Virus record (IMG/VR): IMGVR_UViG_3300030085_002431
Coordinates: 38,448-102,447 of that record
Reading direction: 5' to 3' (one strand)
Length of the DNA stretch: 64,000 nt
Origin: a virus
In this document: piece after piece, positions 50,943 to 58,834 of the stretch
Layout: each line of letters starts with the position of its first letter
Numbering within the stretch: position 1 is the first letter of the stretch
Notes under the pieces: generated by a model
Databases searched by the model: none
What the model was told of the DNA's origin: nothing
Seen by the model: the letters and a program-made list of their open reading frames with translations, nothing else
Program-made: the position numbers and the translations under genes

Positions 50943-51413
50943 ATGGTTAGAGAACGTAAAAATCCTCACTATGTGAATAATAAAGATTTCCATCTTGCTC
51001 TCATTGAGTATAAGAAGAAAGTCGAACATGCAAAAGAGAATGGACTAGAACCACCTAGAATTACAAACTATTTGGGTGATTGTTTTCTAAAGATTGCTAC
51101 TCACCTGTCTTATCGTCCTAATTTTGTGAACTATATGTTCCGTGAAGACATGATTAGTGATGGTGTAGAGAACTGTGTTCATTATATTAATAATTTCAAC
51201 ACAGAAAGAACTAATCCGTTTGCTTACTTCACTCAGATTGTTTACTATGCATTTCTGAGAAGAATCCATAAAGAGAAGAAGCAGATGGAGATTAAAGAAA
51301 AGATTATTGAGAAGTCGGGTTACGACGAAGTATTCTCTGTGGATGGTGACAATTACAACTCCTCGGATTATAATACTATTAAGGACAATATCCAGATTAA
51401 ACTTTATCAATGA
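50943..51413 (+). CDS. g55: gp55 late-transcription sigma factor
   Basis: The protein has 156 residues (T4 gp55: 185). LGDCFLKIATHLSYRPNFVN and DMISDGVENCVHYINNFNTE followed by NPFAYFTQIVYYAFLRRIHK match sigma region 2 of gp55 (T4: DGIENCVLYAHNFDPEKS...NAFAYFTQIIYYAFLRRI). It directs host RNA polymerase to the (A/C)TAAATA motifs upstream of the structural genes. It overlaps gene 47 by 4 bases. Confidence 0.94.
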   Translation: MVRERKNPHYVNNKDFHLALIEYKKKVEHAKENGLEPPRITNYLGDCFLKIATHLSYRPNFVNYMFREDMISDGVENCVHYINNFNTERTNPFAYFTQIVYYAFLRRIHKEKKQMEIKEKIIEKSGYDEVFSVDGDNYNSSDYNTIKDNIQIKLYQ

Positions 51414-52447
51414 AGATTGCCTTAATTACTGATACTCACTATAACTTCAAAAAAGCAAATAAAAATTTTCATGATTACTTTGAGAAGTTCTATGAAGATA
51501 TCTTTTTTCCTTATCTAAAAGAACACGATATCAAACATTGTATTCACTTGGGGGATGCTTTTGATAATCGGAAAGGAGTAGACTACTGGGCACTTGATTG
51601 GGCAAAGAAGAATGTATATGATAAGTTTTTAGAATTAGGAGTTAATGTTTTTAGTATCTGTGGGAATCATGATACTTATTATAAGAATACTAATTCTGTA
51701 AATTCTATTGACATTCTTCTGAACGAATATTTTAATGTCGTAAAAATTTCTTCTCCCAAAGAAGTCAAGGTTGGTGACCTGGATTTTGTCATGCTTCCTT
51801 GGATTAATGCTGATAATCAAGAGGAAACTTTTGAGTTATTGGAGACTAGTAGAAACAAGTTTGTTTGTGGTCATCTTGAACTGAGTGGATTCCCAGTTTT
51901 TCCTGGGCAAGACCAAATCCGTGGTATGGATAAGGAAGTATTCTCTAAGTTTACTAGAGTATTTTCTGGTCACTATCACACTCGCAGTAATGATGGCAAG
52001 ATTTTCTATCTTGGTAATCCATATCAAATGTTCTGGAATGATTGGAATGATGTGAGGGGTTTTAATATTTTTGATACAGAAACCCTACAGTTAGAGCATA
52101 TTCCCAATCCATACACTATCTTTGAAAAGATATACTATGATGATTACACTGAGATTGGTGACCTTGACATTGAAAACAAGTTCGTTAAACTTATCGTAAA
52201 GAGTAAAAAAAATCAAAAAAACTACGACAAGTTTTTAGATGAACTGTTGTCTAGAAAACCACTAGACGTAAAGATATCTGAAATCCTCGATGTTGATGAT
52301 ACTAATTTCCAATATCAGGAGTCTGATGTTGAAGATACTCTTACAACACTAAACTCATACATAGAAGAGTCTGAATTTGATTTGGATAAAAAAATCGCAA
52401 AACAAATTATAAAAGATGTTTATCTTGAAGCAATGGAGATTGAGTAG
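51410..52447 (+). CDS. g47: gp47 recombination nuclease subunit (Mre11/SbcD-like)
   Basis: The protein has 345 residues (T4 gp47: 339). It has the calcineurin-type phosphoesterase motifs LITDTHYN, HLGDAFDNR, CGNHDTYY, CGHLELSG and SGHYHTRS in order. With gp46 it resects double-strand ends and drives host DNA breakdown and recombination-dependent replication. Two genes (a 2OG oxygenase and a DUF3110 protein) separate it from gene 46. Confidence 0.95.
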   Translation: MKIALITDTHYNFKKANKNFHDYFEKFYEDIFFPYLKEHDIKHCIHLGDAFDNRKGVDYWALDWAKKNVYDKFLELGVNVFSICGNHDTYYKNTNSVNSIDILLNEYFNVVKISSPKEVKVGDLDFVMLPWINADNQEETFELLETSRNKFVCGHLELSGFPVFPGQDQIRGMDKEVFSKFTRVFSGHYHTRSNDGKIFYLGNPYQMFWNDWNDVRGFNIFDTETLQLEHIPNPYTIFEKIYYDDYTEIGDLDIENKFVKLIVKSKKNQKNYDKFLDELLSRKPLDVKISEILDVDDTNFQYQESDVEDTLTTLNSYIEESEFDLDKKIAKQIIKDVYLEAMEIE

Positions 52448-52944
52448 TGAAAGTAATTGATAATTATCTTCCAGAACAATACATGGATGAACTGATTAGT
52501 ATCATTTGTTCGGATGAGTTTCAGGCATGGTCTTTTTGTCCTAGAGTTGCTTCTGGGGATGAAAAAATCAGTAATAACAATTATTACTTCATACATAAAA
52601 TCTATCAAGATTATTCTCCAATGTCATTCTTATGGGGAAAACTTGAACCCTTTGTAAAAGAACTTGCACCAGATGCTGTCATACGAGCAAGAGTGTTGAT
52701 GTACAGTAATGTTGGAGAATTTATTGAGCATGAACCACACATAGACTTTCCTTATTCCCATACTGCCGCATTACTGTATTTGAATACAAATAATGGATAT
52801 ACTGGGTTCGTTGATGGAACTAAAGTAGAATCTAAAAGAAATAGACTATTGCTATTTGATGGTTCTGTACCACATCACAGTACTACTTGTACTGATGAAC
52901 AATCAAGATATGTTTTGTCTATGAACTACTTAAGACAAGAATAA
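52447..52944 (+). CDS. 2OG-Fe(II) oxygenase, copy 1
   Basis: The protein has 165 residues, with a GTG start at 52447 sharing a base with the gene 47 stop. HEPHIDF gives the iron ligands His98 and Asp100. VPHHSTTCTDEQSRYVLSMN gives the distal His (143 or 144) and the 2-oxoglutarate Arg154. TAALLYLNTNNGYTG and RLLLFDGS are the usual strand motifs of prolyl-4-hydroxylase-type enzymes. It hydroxylates an unknown target. Such genes are common in cyanophages, and a tie to nitrogen or carbon status through 2-oxoglutarate has been suggested. Confidence 0.82.
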   Translation: MKVIDNYLPEQYMDELISIICSDEFQAWSFCPRVASGDEKISNNNYYFIHKIYQDYSPMSFLWGKLEPFVKELAPDAVIRARVLMYSNVGEFIEHEPHIDFPYSHTAALLYLNTNNGYTGFVDGTKVESKRNRLLLFDGSVPHHSTTCTDEQSRYVLSMNYLRQE

Positions 52945-52947
52945 ATA
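52941..52947 (+). promoter_or_regulatory. Late promoter motif ATAAATA
   Basis: It overlaps the stop codon of the oxygenase gene, 23 bases before ATG 52971. Because genes 46 and 47 are needed before and during late phase, this would allow a second, late supply of gp46. Confidence 0.45.
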
Positions 52948-52970
52948 AAGACAAGATTGCTTGTAGAAAT

Positions 52971-53255
52971 ATGTTTATACTAGCACTCAAAGATGATTCC
53001 GATGAAGGAGCATATGCTGTCCAGAATGATGATGGAGAGCAGGTTGTTTACTTTTTTGAGGATGAAGATGATGCCATTCGTTATAATGGGTTACTAGAAG
53101 CAGAGGATTATCCAGAGATGGGTATCGTCGAGGTTGACCCAGAGGTTGCTGTGAAAACATGTGACATGTATGACTACAAGTATGCTATAATAACAACTAA
53201 TGACTTTGTGATACCACCAAGAGATGATTATATTCCAGAAGATTCGGTTTCGTAA
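52971..53255 (+). CDS. DUF3110-like protein
   Basis: The protein has 94 residues. VVYFFEDEDDAIRYNGLLEA with EDYPEMGIVEVDPEVAVKTC and ITTNDFVIPPRDD follow the cyanobacterial DUF3110 pattern (V-L-x-F-E-x-x-D-D-A-x-R-Y-x-x-L-L-E-A-Q-D-F-P...PP), a small ferredoxin-like alpha-beta fold protein of unknown role. The family is largely confined to cyanobacteria and their phages, which suggests acquisition from a host. It overlaps gene 46 by 32 bases. Family assignment is by eye. Confidence 0.65.
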   Translation: MFILALKDDSDEGAYAVQNDDGEQVVYFFEDEDDAIRYNGLLEAEDYPEMGIVEVDPEVAVKTCDMYDYKYAIITTNDFVIPPRDDYIPEDSVS

Positions 53256-54939
53256 CTTCCTTTCAACAGGCAATAATTTCACGGAACTAAATTTTCTAGA
53301 CAATAAAACAACACTTATAATGGGAGCAAACGGGAGTGGAAAATCTACCCTCCTAGATGCTCTCTGTTTTGTTTTATTTAATAAAGCATTCCGTAAGATT
53401 ACTAAGGGACAATTAGTAAACTCAACTAATGAAAAAGATTCTGTTGTAGAGATTGAATTTGAGACAGCAGGATATCAATGGAAAATACGAAGAGGTATAA
53501 AACCAGCAATATTTGAAATTTATAAGAATGATGTAGTGATGGACCAACTTGCATCTGCTGCAGACCAGCAGAATTGGTTGGAGAAAAATGTTCTTAAGTT
53601 GAATTATAAGTCGTTTACTCAGATTGTTATCTTGGGTAGTGCATCTTTTGTGCCATTTATGCAACTGTCTACATCACACCGTAGAGAGATTGTAGAGGAC
53701 CTCCTAGACATCAAAGTTTTCTCTTCTATGAACACTCTCTTAAAGGAGAAAATTAAACTCCTCAGAGACAAGCAGAAGGATATTGAGATGAAGAGGGAAT
53801 CAACGTTTGAAAAGATAGAAATGCAGGAGAGTTTTATTAAGACTCTTGAGACTAATACTGCATTAGAAGTTGAGGAGAAGACTAAACAAATTGAAAAAAT
53901 AGATGAATCGATTCACGAAACAAGAGTATTAGTTGGACAGATTAATAAAACCTTGATGAATGAACTTCAACCAAAGCTTGATGAGTTCTCTAATGCTAGT
54001 GCTAAGATTCGTAAGTTAGAAAATCTTAAAATAAAAATTGAAGAGAAGGTATATTCCGAAACACAATTACTAGACTTTTTTGAAAATAATACGGTATGCC
54101 CTACATGCACTCAAAGTATTGAAGATGGGTTGAGGTTAAATAAAGTTAGGGACCATCACGATACTATTTCTGAACTGAGAGACGGTCTCATGGACATGCA
54201 CAAAACTCTTCTAAAGGAAGAGGAAAGGCAGTCTGAGTTTGTCCAATTAAGTAAGGAGATTACTAAACTCAACAATGACGTTTCTAACCACAATCTTGAA
54301 GTTAGCCAAAACCAGAAACGAAAGGGAGAACTGGAACTTGAAGTTCAAAGACTTACCAGAAAAAATGAAGACAAAAGTGTTGAGCAAAGTGTCCTAGCAA
54401 AGTTAAAAAAACAACTGAATAAACTCGACCATGATAGGTCCAAATATAGAGAACTCCATTCCTATTATGCCTTCACTCAGAACCTCCTGAAAGATGGAGG
54501 GGTGAAGGCTAAAATCATTCAGAAATACTTACCATTGATGAATCAGCAGATTAATAAGTATCTGCAGATGATGGACTTTTACATTAACTTCACTCTTGAT
54601 GAAGAGTTCAATGAAGATATAAAGTCTGCTGTTCATGAAGATTTTTCATATGCCTCTTTTAGTGAGGGTGAAAAAATGAGAATCAACCTTGCTCTTCTGT
54701 TTACATGGAGAGAGATTGCAAGGATGAAGAACTCAGTAAGAACAAATCTACTCATTCTTGATGAGGTATTTGATAGTTCCCTCGATGGTGCGGGAATTGA
54801 TTACTTCAGTAAGATTATTAGATATACGATTGATGATGCAAATATTGTTGTCATTTCACACAAAACAGATGAACTTATTGACCTGTTTGAAAACGTGATA
54901 AAGGTAGAGAAGGTCAAGGGTTTCAGCAAAATGACTTGA
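53224..54939 (+). CDS. g46: gp46 recombination nuclease subunit (Rad50/SbcC-like)
   Basis: The protein has 571 residues (T4 gp46: 560). Walker A GANGSGKS lies at 34-41 and a zinc hook CPTC at 292-295 in the middle of a long coiled coil. The signature FSEGEKMRINLALLF and Walker B LLILDEVFDSSLDG are near the C-terminus. VILGSASFVPFMQLSTSHRR with EIVEDLLDIKVFS matches T4 VLGTAGYTPFMGLSTPARRKLVEDLLEV. It is the ATPase partner of gp47. The ATG at 53224 lies inside the DUF3110 gene. Confidence 0.95.
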   Translation: MIIFQKIRFRNFLSTGNNFTELNFLDNKTTLIMGANGSGKSTLLDALCFVLFNKAFRKITKGQLVNSTNEKDSVVEIEFETAGYQWKIRRGIKPAIFEIYKNDVVMDQLASAADQQNWLEKNVLKLNYKSFTQIVILGSASFVPFMQLSTSHRREIVEDLLDIKVFSSMNTLLKEKIKLLRDKQKDIEMKRESTFEKIEMQESFIKTLETNTALEVEEKTKQIEKIDESIHETRVLVGQINKTLMNELQPKLDEFSNASAKIRKLENLKIKIEEKVYSETQLLDFFENNTVCPTCTQSIEDGLRLNKVRDHHDTISELRDGLMDMHKTLLKEEERQSEFVQLSKEITKLNNDVSNHNLEVSQNQKRKGELELEVQRLTRKNEDKSVEQSVLAKLKKQLNKLDHDRSKYRELHSYYAFTQNLLKDGGVKAKIIQKYLPLMNQQINKYLQMMDFYINFTLDEEFNEDIKSAVHEDFSYASFSEGEKMRINLALLFTWREIARMKNSVRTNLLILDEVFDSSLDGAGIDYFSKIIRYTIDDANIVVISHKTDELIDLFENVIKVEKVKGFSKMT

Positions 54940-54949
54940 CTAAAACGTG

Positions 54950-54988
54950 GGTAGTCGATATACTGATATTGGCTACCTATTTCTTTTT
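54950..54988 (+). terminator. Intrinsic terminator after gene 46
   Basis: GGTAGTCGATAT (54950-54961), loop ACTG and ATATTGGCTACC (54966-54977) form a 12-bp stem with two G-U pairs, followed by TATTTCTTTTT. The T-run ends three bases before the next start codon, so the element may also control translation of that gene. Confidence 0.75.
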
Positions 54989-54991
54989 ATT

Positions 54992-55501
54992 ATGACAATT
55001 GGAACCTCCTTTGGTGGAGATACCGTAATCTTTGGGGGAGAAGGTTCAGATACCATCAGTTCTTGGGCTGCTGCGGAAGATTATCCTGTGTATGCAGCAG
55101 GACCTGTTGACTTCCCTTACTGGGCTGAAGATGGAATCAGCATCACAGGCAATCCCTATGCTGCACCTGACACTATTTCTTTTGACACGAACATGACTAC
55201 TAGTAATAATCCTAATCGATTTAAGTATAGTGAAGAACGTATTCTTAAAGAACTGACTGACTATATTTCCTCAACGTACAATCAGCACTATTCTGCTGGT
55301 GATGATGCCGTTCAAACACTTGATTTGATTGAAGCATGTGGTGATGGTGAGTCTTTCTGCCGCAGCAACATCCTCAAGTATGCATCCCGTTATGATAAGA
55401 AGGGCACTGCACGACGTGACATTATGAAGATTTTGCACTATGCTGTGCTACTGATGCATTTCAACGACAAGAATGCACAACGTGAAACCTACAACCAATG
55501 A
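54992..55501 (+). CDS. DUF3310-type protein
   Basis: The protein has 169 residues from ATG 54992; a GTG at 54947 is in frame but would put the terminator stem inside the gene. The C-terminal ~75 residues (SSTYNQHYSAGDDAVQTLDL; FCRSNILKYASRYDKKGTAR; DIMKILHYAVLL) match DUF3310, a small all-helical phage domain. The N-terminal ~90 residues are Gly/Ser/Asp-rich (GGDTVIFGGEGSDTISSW) and unlike DUF3310 proteins. No Shine-Dalgarno is visible; the start sits in TTTTTATTATG, as at gene 44. The role is unknown but it is coupled to the clamp gene by ATGA. Confidence 0.7.
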   Translation: MTIGTSFGGDTVIFGGEGSDTISSWAAAEDYPVYAAGPVDFPYWAEDGISITGNPYAAPDTISFDTNMTTSNNPNRFKYSEERILKELTDYISSTYNQHYSAGDDAVQTLDLIEACGDGESFCRSNILKYASRYDKKGTARRDIMKILHYAVLLMHFNDKNAQRETYNQ

Positions 55502-56169
55502 GCATGAAACTATCACCTGAAACTATTACTATTCTCAAAAACTTTGCTTCGATTAACCAATCAATTCTTGTTAAAGGTGGTAACCAACTTCGCACTATCA
55601 GTGTGATGAAGAACATCCTTGCAGAAGCAGAGGTAAAAGAACAATTTCCTAAAGACTTTGCTATCTATGACCTTAATCAGTTTCTGAATGGTCTCAGTCT
55701 TCACCAAGACCCTGACTTGGATTTTTCTAACGATGCACACTTGATTATTCGTGAAGGCAAACGTCGAGTTAAGTATTTCTTTGCAGACCCAGAAGTCATT
55801 GTTGTTCCTCCTGATAAAGAACTTTCTCTTCCTACTGAAGATGTATGTTTCCAACTGGAGCACTCCCAACTTGACCGATTGATTAAAGCATCTGCAGTGT
55901 ATCAACTGCCCGACCTGTCTGCTGTTGGTGAAGCAGGAGTTGTACGTCTCGTCGTTCGTGATAAGAAGAACGATACTTCTAACACCTTTTCTATTGATGT
56001 TGGTGAGACCTCAGCAGAATTCTGCTTCAATTTCAAAGTAGAGAATATCAAAATTATTCCTGGAACTTATGATGTTGTTGTTTCTCAGAAACTCCTGTCT
56101 AAGTTTACTAATTCACGTCACAACCTGAACTACTATATTGCTCTGGAACCTGACTCCACCTTTGGTTGA
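55498..56169 (+). CDS. g45: gp45 sliding clamp
   Basis: The protein has 223 residues (T4 gp45: 228). KLSPETITILKNFASINQSI followed by LVKGGNQLRTISV and FAIYDLNQFLNGLSL match T4 KLSKDTTALLKNFATINSGI and VAIYDLNGFLGILSL. It forms the trimeric clamp for gp43 and also, in T4, activates late transcription with gp33 and gp55. ATG 55498 overlaps the previous stop; a second ATG (55504) would match the T4 N-terminus exactly. Confidence 0.95.
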   Translation: MSMKLSPETITILKNFASINQSILVKGGNQLRTISVMKNILAEAEVKEQFPKDFAIYDLNQFLNGLSLHQDPDLDFSNDAHLIIREGKRRVKYFFADPEVIVVPPDKELSLPTEDVCFQLEHSQLDRLIKASAVYQLPDLSAVGEAGVVRLVVRDKKNDTSNTFSIDVGETSAEFCFNFKVENIKIIPGTYDVVVSQKLLSKFTNSRHNLNYYIALEPDSTFG

Positions 56170-56185
56170 TTAAACCTTTTTTATT

Positions 56186-57130
56186 ATGCGTGATGAATTT
56201 CTTTGGGTTGAAAAGTATCGACCCAAAACTATTGAAGATTGCATTCTCCCTGCTTCTACTAAGAAAACTTTCAAAGATTTTGTTGAACGGGGAGAAGTTC
56301 CTAACTTGTTACTTGCTGGACCTGCTGGTTGTGGCAAGACAACTGTTGCAAAAGCACTATGCCATGAACTGGGGGTAGATTATTATGTCATCAACGGATC
56401 CGATGAAGGACGTTTCCTCGATACCGTCCGAAACAATGCGAAGAATTTTGCTTCGACCGTCTCGCTTACGGCAACTGCTAAACACAAAGTCATCATCATT
56501 GATGAGGCAGATAACACAACCAATGACGTACAACTCCTCCTACGGGCATTTACTGAGGAGTTTAGTGGCAACTGCAGATTCATCTTTACCTGCAACTACA
56601 AAAATAAAATCATCGAACCCCTCCATTCCCGTTGTGCCGTTGTGGAGTTTTCCATCACAGGAAAGCAAAAACCAGGAATTGCTGCAAAGTTTTTCTCAAG
56701 ACTTCAGTCTATCCTCACCGACGAAGGAATCAAGTTCGACAACAAAGTCCTCGTTGAACTCATCAACAAACACTTCCCAGACTGGAGAAGAGTCCTCAAT
56801 GAGTGCCAAAGGTACTCGGTGGGTGGGGAGATTGATACAGGCATCCTTGCGTCCTTTGCAGAAGTAAAAACTGATGAACTTATTAAGAACCTTAAGGAAA
56901 AAAACTTTCCTGAAGTACGTAAATGGGTCGTCAGTAACCTGGACAATGATTCTGGTGTACTTCTTCGTCGTGTTTACGATGCTTGTTACGAAACCCTCGA
57001 CGGTCCTAGTATTGCTGCTGCTGTTCTTATTGTTGCTAAGTATCAGTATCAAGCAGCTTTCGTAGCAGACCAAGAAATTAATCTTCTTGCAGCATTAACG
57101 GAAATTATGGTGGAGTGTAATTTTAAGTGA
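56186..57130 (+). CDS. g44: gp44 clamp loader large subunit
   Basis: The protein has 314 residues (T4 gp44: 319). It is AAA+: FLWVEKYRPKTIEDCILP, GPAGCGKT (45-52), IIIDEADN (103-110), FIFTCNYKNKIIEPLHSRC (sensor 1 and SRC arginine finger) and PDWRRVLNECQRY (sensor 2). It loads gp45 with gp62. The ATG 56186 lies in TTTTTTATTATG with no clear ribosome-binding site, a possible RegA target. Confidence 0.96.
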   Translation: MRDEFLWVEKYRPKTIEDCILPASTKKTFKDFVERGEVPNLLLAGPAGCGKTTVAKALCHELGVDYYVINGSDEGRFLDTVRNNAKNFASTVSLTATAKHKVIIIDEADNTTNDVQLLLRAFTEEFSGNCRFIFTCNYKNKIIEPLHSRCAVVEFSITGKQKPGIAAKFFSRLQSILTDEGIKFDNKVLVELINKHFPDWRRVLNECQRYSVGGEIDTGILASFAEVKTDELIKNLKEKNFPEVRKWVVSNLDNDSGVLLRRVYDACYETLDGPSIAAAVLIVAKYQYQAAFVADQEINLLAALTEIMVECNFK

Positions 57131-57336
57131 CAAACGAACTGTATACTACAAATAGAAACGAACTAATGCACCAACGTCTACAGGCATGGTTACGTGAAAA
57201 TAAAAGTGATGACGTTGAATACCTTGGATATTATGATGATGTTCTTGGTCAACCGAACTATTGGTATCGCATTGGTAAATATGATGTGACTGTAGACTGT
57301 ATTGAAGACATTACCCTAGCAGAAGAAAATGATTGA
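57127..57336 (+). CDS. 69-residue protein between clamp loader genes
   Basis: The frame starts at GTG 57127, overlapping the gene 44 stop, with GGTGGAG about 12 bases upstream. It ends at 57336, overlapping the next gene by 8 bases. MHQRLQAWLRENKSDDVEYL with GYYDDVLGQPNYWYRIGKYD is an acidic, aromatic-rich alpha-beta sequence. I do not recognise it. It is not gp62, which is further on at 57970. Tight overlaps on both sides support a real gene within the replication operon. Confidence 0.62.
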   Translation: MTNELYTTNRNELMHQRLQAWLRENKSDDVEYLGYYDDVLGQPNYWYRIGKYDVTVDCIEDITLAEEND

Positions 57337-57622
57337 CATTAAACTTATTCGATTGATTACTGGTGAAGAAGTAGTTGCAGAAGTTCTTGAGGATACGGGA
57401 ACTACTGTTAAAGTCCAGAATGCCCTCGTAGTTATTCCTCAGAGTACTGGTGTTGGTTTTGCACCTTGGGCAACAGTTATCTCTAAGGACAATCCTGAGA
57501 TTGTGTTGAAGCAAGAACATATTGTCTACATTGTAGAAGTTCAAGAAGAAGTTGCTGGTAAATACAATGAGATGTTTGGCAGTAAACTTGTTACTCCAGC
57601 AGCTAAAAAACTCGTTTTGTGA
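57329..57622 (+). CDS. Sm-like protein, paralogue 2
   Basis: The protein has 97 residues and is close to the minimal phage Sm-like domain: DIKLIRLITGEEVVAEVLED, VKVQNALVVIPQS, FAPWATVISKDNPEIVLKQE and HIVYIVEVQEEVAGKYNEMF. The ITGEEVVAEV strand matches ISGEEIFSKV of paralogue 1, and the PWATV turn is shared. A ring-forming RNA-binding role is inferred. It lies in the clamp-loader cluster, upstream of regA. Confidence 0.75.
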   Translation: MIDIKLIRLITGEEVVAEVLEDTGTTVKVQNALVVIPQSTGVGFAPWATVISKDNPEIVLKQEHIVYIVEVQEEVAGKYNEMFGSKLVTPAAKKLVL

Positions 57623-57625
57623 ATT

Positions 57626-57826
57626 ATGAAAATCCCTAGACAAAAGAAATCCAGAACGTATTACTACTTCTGGTCATTTATGGCACTTACCGTGTTCTTT
57701 GGACAACTATATGTTGGATATGGATACCGTCTGATGCATGGAAGTATTCTCGATCTACTGGATAAAGTTGATGGAGTTCTTCTACATAAAAATGAAGTTG
57801 AAGATAACCATCGCAAGTATCTATGA
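57626..57826 (+). CDS. 66-residue single-pass membrane protein
   Basis: The protein has 66 residues. A basic N-terminus (MKIPRQKKSRTYY) precedes a hydrophobic helix (YFWSFMALTVFFGQLYVGYG), and a short charged C-terminus (LDKVDGVLLHKNEVEDNHRK) follows. By the positive-inside rule the C-terminus would face the periplasm or lumen. The start is in AATTATG without a strong ribosome-binding site. The stop overlaps the next ATG. The function is unknown. Confidence 0.65.
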   Translation: MKIPRQKKSRTYYYFWSFMALTVFFGQLYVGYGYRLMHGSILDLLDKVDGVLLHKNEVEDNHRKYL

Positions 57827-57966
57827 ACTGCGAAGTAACTTTATTCAAAGCAGGTCAGGTATTTAAAGAAAAGGTTGTTGCAAGGGATTACGAGGATGCA
57901 CGTAAAGTTGCTCTTGCTCGTAATCCTGGAGCAACTGTAGTAGGTGTGAACGCAGTATTTAAGTAG
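57823..57966 (+). CDS. 47-residue protein, unknown
   Basis: ATG 57823 overlaps the preceding TGA and opens 47 codons to TAG 57964-57966, three bases before gene 62. The sequence starts MNCEVTLFKAGQVFKEKVVA and continues RDYEDARKVALARNPGATVV, a compact beta-alpha-beta pattern (strand, helix with DARKVALARNPG, strand). This resembles small host-like domains that modify photosystem or signalling proteins only in size; no family is assigned. Coupling to its neighbours and good codon use support it as real. Confidence 0.65.
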   Translation: MNCEVTLFKAGQVFKEKVVARDYEDARKVALARNPGATVVGVNAVFK

Positions 57967-57969
57967 ATT

Positions 57970-58356
57970 ATGGGAATTGAATTGAAGGACTGGTTGAATT
58001 CCATCAACCAGACTAAAAAGAATATTATTGATGAAGACCCTTCGACAGAGAAACAATATCCTCCATACATTGTTAATAAATGCTTGAGTGGAAGCATTGA
58101 TTGTCTCATGCTAGTTAATGAGATGAATATGCATCATCAATTAGAAAAGAGACTCCAATACGATTTCCTTATAAATACTATACGATCCAAGAAAAGATTC
58201 AATCCTTGGATAAAGAAAGAGAAAATTAAAGACCTTGAATGTGTAAAATCTTACTATGGGTATAGTAACGAAAAAGCAGAGCAAGCTCTGAGAATTTTGT
58301 CTGATGAGCAACTTAAATTTATTAAATCTAAACTTGATATTGGAGGAACAAGATGA
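57970..58356 (+). CDS. g62: gp62 clamp loader small subunit
   Basis: The protein has 128 residues, shorter than T4 gp62 (187) but the usual cyanophage size. LKDWLNSINQTKKNIIDEDP with YPPYIVNKCLSGSIDCLMLV and KKRFNPWIKKEKIKDLECVK followed by YYGYSNEKAEQALRILSDEQ are the recognised cyanophage gp62 blocks. It bridges the gp44 tetramer in clamp loading. It overlaps regA by 4 bases. Confidence 0.88.
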   Translation: MGIELKDWLNSINQTKKNIIDEDPSTEKQYPPYIVNKCLSGSIDCLMLVNEMNMHHQLEKRLQYDFLINTIRSKKRFNPWIKKEKIKDLECVKSYYGYSNEKAEQALRILSDEQLKFIKSKLDIGGTR

Positions 58357-58793
58357 GCGTCGTTCAGGAACCTGAGGTAAGATGGTCACCAGACAAAATG
58401 GTGGAAGTTATTCTCAACGAACCTGATGACTTTTTGAAAGTGAGAGAAACACTAACTAGAATTGGTGTAGCATCCCGCAAAGAAAAAAAGATTTATCAGT
58501 CATGCCATATCCTGCATAAGCAGGGTAAATATTATCTAGTACACTTCAAGGAACTGTTTGCTCTTGATGGCAAACCAGCAAACTTAACTGTCAATGATGT
58601 TCAACGTCGTAATAGAATTACCCAACTCTTAGCAGATTGGGGTTTGATTAACGTTGTTGATGCAGAAAAAATTCAAGATATTGCACCATTGAATCAAATT
58701 AAGGTTCTCCCTTATAGGGATAAGCAAGATTGGATTCTAGAAACCAAGTATAATATTGGCACAAAGAAAAAGAAGGTTGAGGAAACCGAATGA
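58353..58793 (+). CDS. regA: RegA translational repressor
   Basis: The protein has 146 residues (T4 RegA: 122). VEVILNEPDDFLKVRETLTR with IGVASRKEKKIYQSCHILHK and QGKYYLVHFKELFALDG match T4 ITLKKPEDFLKVKETLTRMG, YQSCHILQKQGRYYIVHFKE closely. It binds AU-rich start regions of early mRNAs and represses their translation. The first ~15 residues (SVVQEPEVRWSPDKM) and the Lys/Glu-rich end are extensions over T4. It is the last gene of the replication operon, followed by a terminator. Confidence 0.93.
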   Translation: MSVVQEPEVRWSPDKMVEVILNEPDDFLKVRETLTRIGVASRKEKKIYQSCHILHKQGKYYLVHFKELFALDGKPANLTVNDVQRRNRITQLLADWGLINVVDAEKIQDIAPLNQIKVLPYRDKQDWILETKYNIGTKKKKVEETE

Positions 58794-58800
58794 TAAGGTA

Positions 58801-58823
58801 GGGGGTTCCGAACCCCCTTTTTT
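58801..58823 (+). terminator. Intrinsic terminator after regA
   Basis: GGGGGTT, loop CCG and AACCCCC (58801-58817) are followed by TTTTTT. It ends the uvsY-regA block 8 bases after the regA stop. Confidence 0.9.
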
Positions 58824-58834
58824 AATGTCACCAT

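Noticed and set aside
52941-52947. Late motif before the DUF3110 gene as certain evidence of late control of gene 46
   Set aside because: A single 7-base AT-rich match beside a stop codon can occur by chance, so it is listed only at low confidence.
56385-57073. Alternative frames within gene 44 on both strands
   Set aside because: Gene 44 in its own frame carries every AAA+ motif. The others have no domain content and atypical composition.
57127-57336. The 69-residue ORF after gene 44 as gp62
   Set aside because: It lacks gp62 sequence blocks, which are found clearly in the 128-residue product at 57970-58356.
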